This document shows positions 61,002 through 64,000 of a stretch of 64,000 nt of DNA, piece after piece. The translations under genes and the position numbers were made by a program. The notes below the pieces were generated by a model, which saw nothing but the letters and a program-made list of their open reading frames with translations, searched no databases and had not been told where the DNA came from. Location of the stretch: positions 124,001-188,000 of the forward strand of contig NZ_JAZDRJ010000007.1 in the NCBI RefSeq assembly GCF_047501535.1, in the 5' to 3' direction. Every line of letters begins with the position of its first letter. The stretch's first letter is position 1. The stretch is from Yanghanlia sp047501535. GTDB lineage: Bacteria; Pseudomonadota; Gammaproteobacteria; Burkholderiales; Burkholderiaceae_B.

Positions 61002-64000
61002 ATGAATCACGAATCCAATTCTCCTGCTTTTGTCCACTTGCGCGTTCACTCCGAGTTTTCGGTCGTGGACGGCATTGCGCAGATTCCCGCCTTGGTGAAA
61101 AAGGCCGTGGAATTCGGGCAGCCTGCGCTGGCCCTGACAGACCTCTCCAATCTGTTTGGCTTCGTCAAGTTTTACCGGGCGGCGCAGGGCAAGGGCGTCA
61201 AGCCCATCGCCGGCGCCGATGTCTGGCTGGAAAACGAGCAGGACCGCGAGAAACCGCAACGGCTGTTGCTACTAGCTCGCAACCATGATGGCTACCTGTC
61301 TCTATGCGACTTGCTTAGCCGTGCTTGGTTGACCAATCAATATAAAGGCAGGGCGGAACTTAAACGGGAATGGCTGGAACAGGCAAAAGGCCTGATTCTG
61401 CTGTCGGGTGGCAGGGCCGGCGATGTCGGTCAGGCGCTTGAGGCGGGGCGCGAAGCGGAAGCCGAGGCGTTTGCCAGACAATGGGCCGAACTCTACCCGG
61501 ATGCCTATTTCATTGAGTTGCAACGCACCGGCGCCGATGGCGATGAAGGCTATGTGCAAGCTGCAATACGGCTGGCAGTCAAACTTGATCTCCCGGTAGT
61601 AGCTACCCACCCCATCCAGTTTCTGGAACACGAGGATTTCCGCGCTCACGAAGCCCGCGTCTGTATCGCCGAGGGCGAACAACTGGGCAATGCCAAGCGC
61701 GCGCGCCGTTACACCGATCAGCAATACATGTTGAGTTCGGAGGAAATGGCCCGCCGCTTTGCCGATGTGCCTTCTGCCATCACCAATACGGTGGAAATCG
61801 CCCGGCGCTGCAACCTGACCATGCAATTGGGCAAGGCCTACCTGCCTGATTTCCCCACACCCGATGGCGTGACGCTGGATGATTACATGGTGCAGCTGGC
61901 CGAGGAAGGGCTGGAGCGCCGCATGCAGCAGCTTTACCCGGACGAAGCTGAGCGTCAGGCGCAGTACCCAACCTACCGCGAGCGTTTGGAATGGGAATGC
62001 ACCATCATTATCAAGATGGGCTTTCCCGGTTATTTCCTCATCGTTGCCGACTTCATCAACTGGGGCAAGAACAACGGAGTGCCGGTGGGGCCGGGCCGGG
62101 GCTCGGGCGCGGGTTCGCTGGTGGCCTACGCCTTGGGCATTACCGATCTCGACCCCATCCGCTACGACTTGCTGTTCGAACGGTTCCTGAACCCGGAACG
62201 GGTCTCCATGCCTGACTTCGATATCGACTTCTGTCAGGATAATCGCGAACGGGTCATCGACTACGTTAAACAGAAATACGGTAAAGATGCGGTTAGCCAG
62301 ATCGCCACCTTCGGTACGCTGGGTGCGAAGGCCGTGGTGCGCGATGTGGGCCGTGTGTTGGAAATGCCCTATTCGCTGTGTGATGGTCTTTCCAAGCTGA
62401 TTCCCTTCAGCCCTATGGACCCATGGAGCCTGGATCGCGCACTCAAAGAAGAGCCGGCGTTTCTGGAGCGCTACGAGCAAGATGAAGAAGTGAAGGCGCT
62501 GGTCGACCTTGCCAAGCCGCTCGAAGGTCTGACGCGGAACATTGGTATGCACGCCGGTGGCGTGCTGATCGCTCCGGGCAAGCTTACCGACTTCTGCCCG
62601 CTGTACTGCCAGCCAGGCCACGACAGCAGTGTGGTGTCCCAGTACGATAAGGACGACGTGGAAGCCGTCGGCCTGGTGAAGTTCGACTTCTTGGGCCTGC
62701 GTAACCTTACGATTCTGGATTGGGCCGTGCGCTATGTGCGCCGCTTCAACCCGTCCATGCAGGATTTCGACCTCATGGATTTATCGCTGGACGACCCGAA
62801 GGCGTATCAGCTCCTGACCGAAGGCAATACCACTGCCGTCTTCCAGTTGGAATCGCGGGGGATGAAGGAACTTCTCAAAAGCCTGAAACCCAGCAACTTT
62901 GAAGACGTGATTGCAGTGCTGGCACTGTACCGTCCCGGCCCTCTGGAATCCGGCATGGTGGTGGACTTTGTCAACCGTAAGCATGGCCGGGCCGAAGTCG
63001 ATTACTTTCACCCGGATCTCGAAGCCGTCCTGACCAGCACCTATGGGGTGATTGTGTATCAGGAACAGGTGATGCTGATTTCCCAGATCATTGGCGGCTA
63101 TAGCTTGGGCGGCGCCGACTTGCTGCGTCGCGCCATGGGTAAGAAAAAGCCCGAGGAAATGGCCAAGCATCGCGAATTGTTCGAGAAGGGCGCGGTAGAG
63201 AAAGGCTATGACGCCGAACTGGCGGTCAAGCTGTTCGACCTCATGGAAAAGTTCGCCGGTTATGGCTTTAACAAGAGTCACTCGGCTGCTTACGCCCTCA
63301 TCGCTTATCAAACTGCATGGCTCAAGTACTACCACCCGGCGGAATTCCTGGCCGCCACCCTGTCTTCCGATATGGACGACACCGACAAGGTGCAGATTTT
63401 CTGGAAGGATGCGGTGGCCAACGGCGTGGACGTCCTGCCGCCCGATGTCAACGCTTCGGCCTACCGCTTTGAGCCGGTGGAAGATGAATACACTGCCAAA
63501 GGGCGGCCCCCACGTTCTATGCGTTATGGGCTGGGCGCCGTCAAGGGAACCGGCCAGGCGGCGGTGGAAGAAATCATCCGTGCCCGTGAGGCAGAAGGCC
63601 CCTACACCAGCCTGTTCGATTTTTGCAAAAAGGTGGATCGCTCCATCGTTAATCGCCGCACCATTGAAGCGCTGATTCGCGCAGGGGCGTTCGACACCAT
63701 TTCCGAAAACCGGGCGGCCTTGCTGGCGACCGTGGGCAACGCCATTGAAGCGGCAGAGCAGGCGGAACGCAGCGCTAACCAGATCTCTCTCTTTGATGAC
63801 AATGCGGGCGAAATTGTTGAACTCGAGCTAGCGAAGGTGCAGCCTTGGGATCTACAAACACAGTTACGCGAAGAAAAACTCGCACTAGGGTTTTATTTCA
63901 GCGGTCACTTGTTTGATGCCTGGCGTGATGAGGTCCGGCGCTTTGCGCCTACCCCGCTGGCCCGTCTGCAGCCCTCACGCAGTCTGCAATGGTTTGCCGG
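61002..64000 (+). CDS. dnaE: DNA polymerase III alpha subunit, 5' part
   Basis: Catalytic subunit of the replicative polymerase. 999 codons are visible and the frame is open at the right edge; the family is about 1160 residues. N-terminal PHP domain begins FVHLRVHSEFSVVDG. Palm-domain catalytic aspartates are D407 and D409 in PDFDIDFC and D562 in KFDFLGLRN. GRGSGAGSLVAYALGITDLDP, GMHAGGVLIAP, GYGFNKSHSAAYALIAYQT and a helix-hairpin-helix region near 890 follow. The N-terminal PHP metal residues look degenerate, as in other proteobacteria (proofreading is by DnaQ). ATG 61002 follows hrpA by 142 bp; TACAAT lies 10 bp before it. Confidence 0.96.
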   Translation, partial: MNHESNSPAFVHLRVHSEFSVVDGIAQIPALVKKAVEFGQPALALTDLSNLFGFVKFYRAAQGKGVKPIAGADVWLENEQDREKPQRLLLLARNHDGYLSLCDLLSRAWLTNQYKGRAELKREWLEQAKGLILLSGGRAGDVGQALEAGREAEAEAFARQWAELYPDAYFIELQRTGADGDEGYVQAAIRLAVKLDLPVVATHPIQFLEHEDFRAHEARVCIAEGEQLGNAKRARRYTDQQYMLSSEEMARRFADVPSAITNTVEIARRCNLTMQLGKAYLPDFPTPDGVTLDDYMVQLAEEGLERRMQQLYPDEAERQAQYPTYRERLEWECTIIIKMGFPGYFLIVADFINWGKNNGVPVGPGRGSGAGSLVAYALGITDLDPIRYDLLFERFLNPERVSMPDFDIDFCQDNRERVIDYVKQKYGKDAVSQIATFGTLGAKAVVRDVGRVLEMPYSLCDGLSKLIPFSPMDPWSLDRALKEEPAFLERYEQDEEVKALVDLAKPLEGLTRNIGMHAGGVLIAPGKLTDFCPLYCQPGHDSSVVSQYDKDDVEAVGLVKFDFLGLRNLTILDWAVRYVRRFNPSMQDFDLMDLSLDDPKAYQLLTEGNTTAVFQLESRGMKELLKSLKPSNFEDVIAVLALYRPGPLESGMVVDFVNRKHGRAEVDYFHPDLEAVLTSTYGVIVYQEQVMLISQIIGGYSLGGADLLRRAMGKKKPEEMAKHRELFEKGAVEKGYDAELAVKLFDLMEKFAGYGFNKSHSAAYALIAYQTAWLKYYHPAEFLAATLSSDMDDTDKVQIFWKDAVANGVDVLPPDVNASAYRFEPVEDEYTAKGRPPRSMRYGLGAVKGTGQAAVEEIIRAREAEGPYTSLFDFCKKVDRSIVNRRTIEALIRAGAFDTISENRAALLATVGNAIEAAEQAERSANQISLFDDNAGEIVELELAKVQPWDLQTQLREEKLALGFYFSGHLFDAWRDEVRRFAPTPLARLQPSRSLQWFA

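Noticed and set aside
61302..62621. 439-codon open frame antisense to dnaE
   Set aside because: Shadow of dnaE codon structure; no family features and no ribosome site.

Overview
The window is ordinary chromosomal core DNA of a betaproteobacterium. Protein sequences and gene order (pgeF-phaC-phaB-phaR, scpB-rluB, rimP-nusA-infB-rbfA-truB, rpsF-priB-rpsR-rplI-dnaB, alaC-hom-thrC, hpnCDE) point to Burkholderiales, most likely Alcaligenaceae (Bordetella/Achromobacter/Pusillimonas relatives). That placement is inference from remembered family features, not a database search. Coding density is high. I see no phage, integron, insertion sequence, CRISPR array, toxin-antitoxin pair or secretion cluster.

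Layout. 1-3.5 kb: the end of pgeF, then polyhydroxybutyrate genes phaC, phaB and phaR, with no phaA between them. 3.6-5.3 kb: a COG3146 acyltransferase-like gene, a 455-bp gene-free stretch, and an initiator tRNA with its own promoter and terminator. 5.3-16.1 kb: scpB-rluB, then the translation-factor operon rimP-nusA-infB-rbfA-truB and typA. An intrinsic terminator lies directly in front of rimP. 16.1-21.4 kb: a REP-like palindrome pair, a LOG-family gene, polA, a dienelactone hydrolase and htpX. 21.7-30.1 kb: a DMT transporter, xseB-ispA-dxs-folE2 (isoprenoid precursors plus folate), the S6-PriB-S18-L9 operon and dnaB. 30.1-34 kb (minus strand): pdxA, a PIN-PhoH protein, bcp and a Mth938-like protein. 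34.2-41.6 kb: alaC-hom-thrC, a fluoride channel, and hpnCDE for squalene on the minus strand. 41.7-49 kb: alr, an SDR with an altered active site, radA, a TauE/SafE permease, an FtsX-type permease and kdkA. 49.1-54.2 kb: a complete polyamine ABC transporter (potFGHI type), an Spx-like protein and rpiA. 54.2-64 kb: phoU, yggX, argA, hrpA and the first 999 codons of dnaE, which runs off the right end.

Many neighbours overlap by ATGA (rimP/nusA, truB/typA, xseB/ispA, alaC/hom/thrC, alr/SDR, TSUP/FtsX-like/kdkA, potG/potH, potI/spx), so translational coupling is common.

I found no convincing new multigene system. The most interesting signals are non-coding or at active sites. They are the rimP attenuator-like terminator, competing and tandem hairpins between rplI and dnaB, REP-like palindromes between typA and the LOG gene, a 13-bp direct repeat at the start of the yggX transcript, a structured inverted repeat in the 4.7-5.1 kb gap, an SDR with Cys in place of the catalytic Ser, and divergent LOG/polA start codons sharing the same bases.
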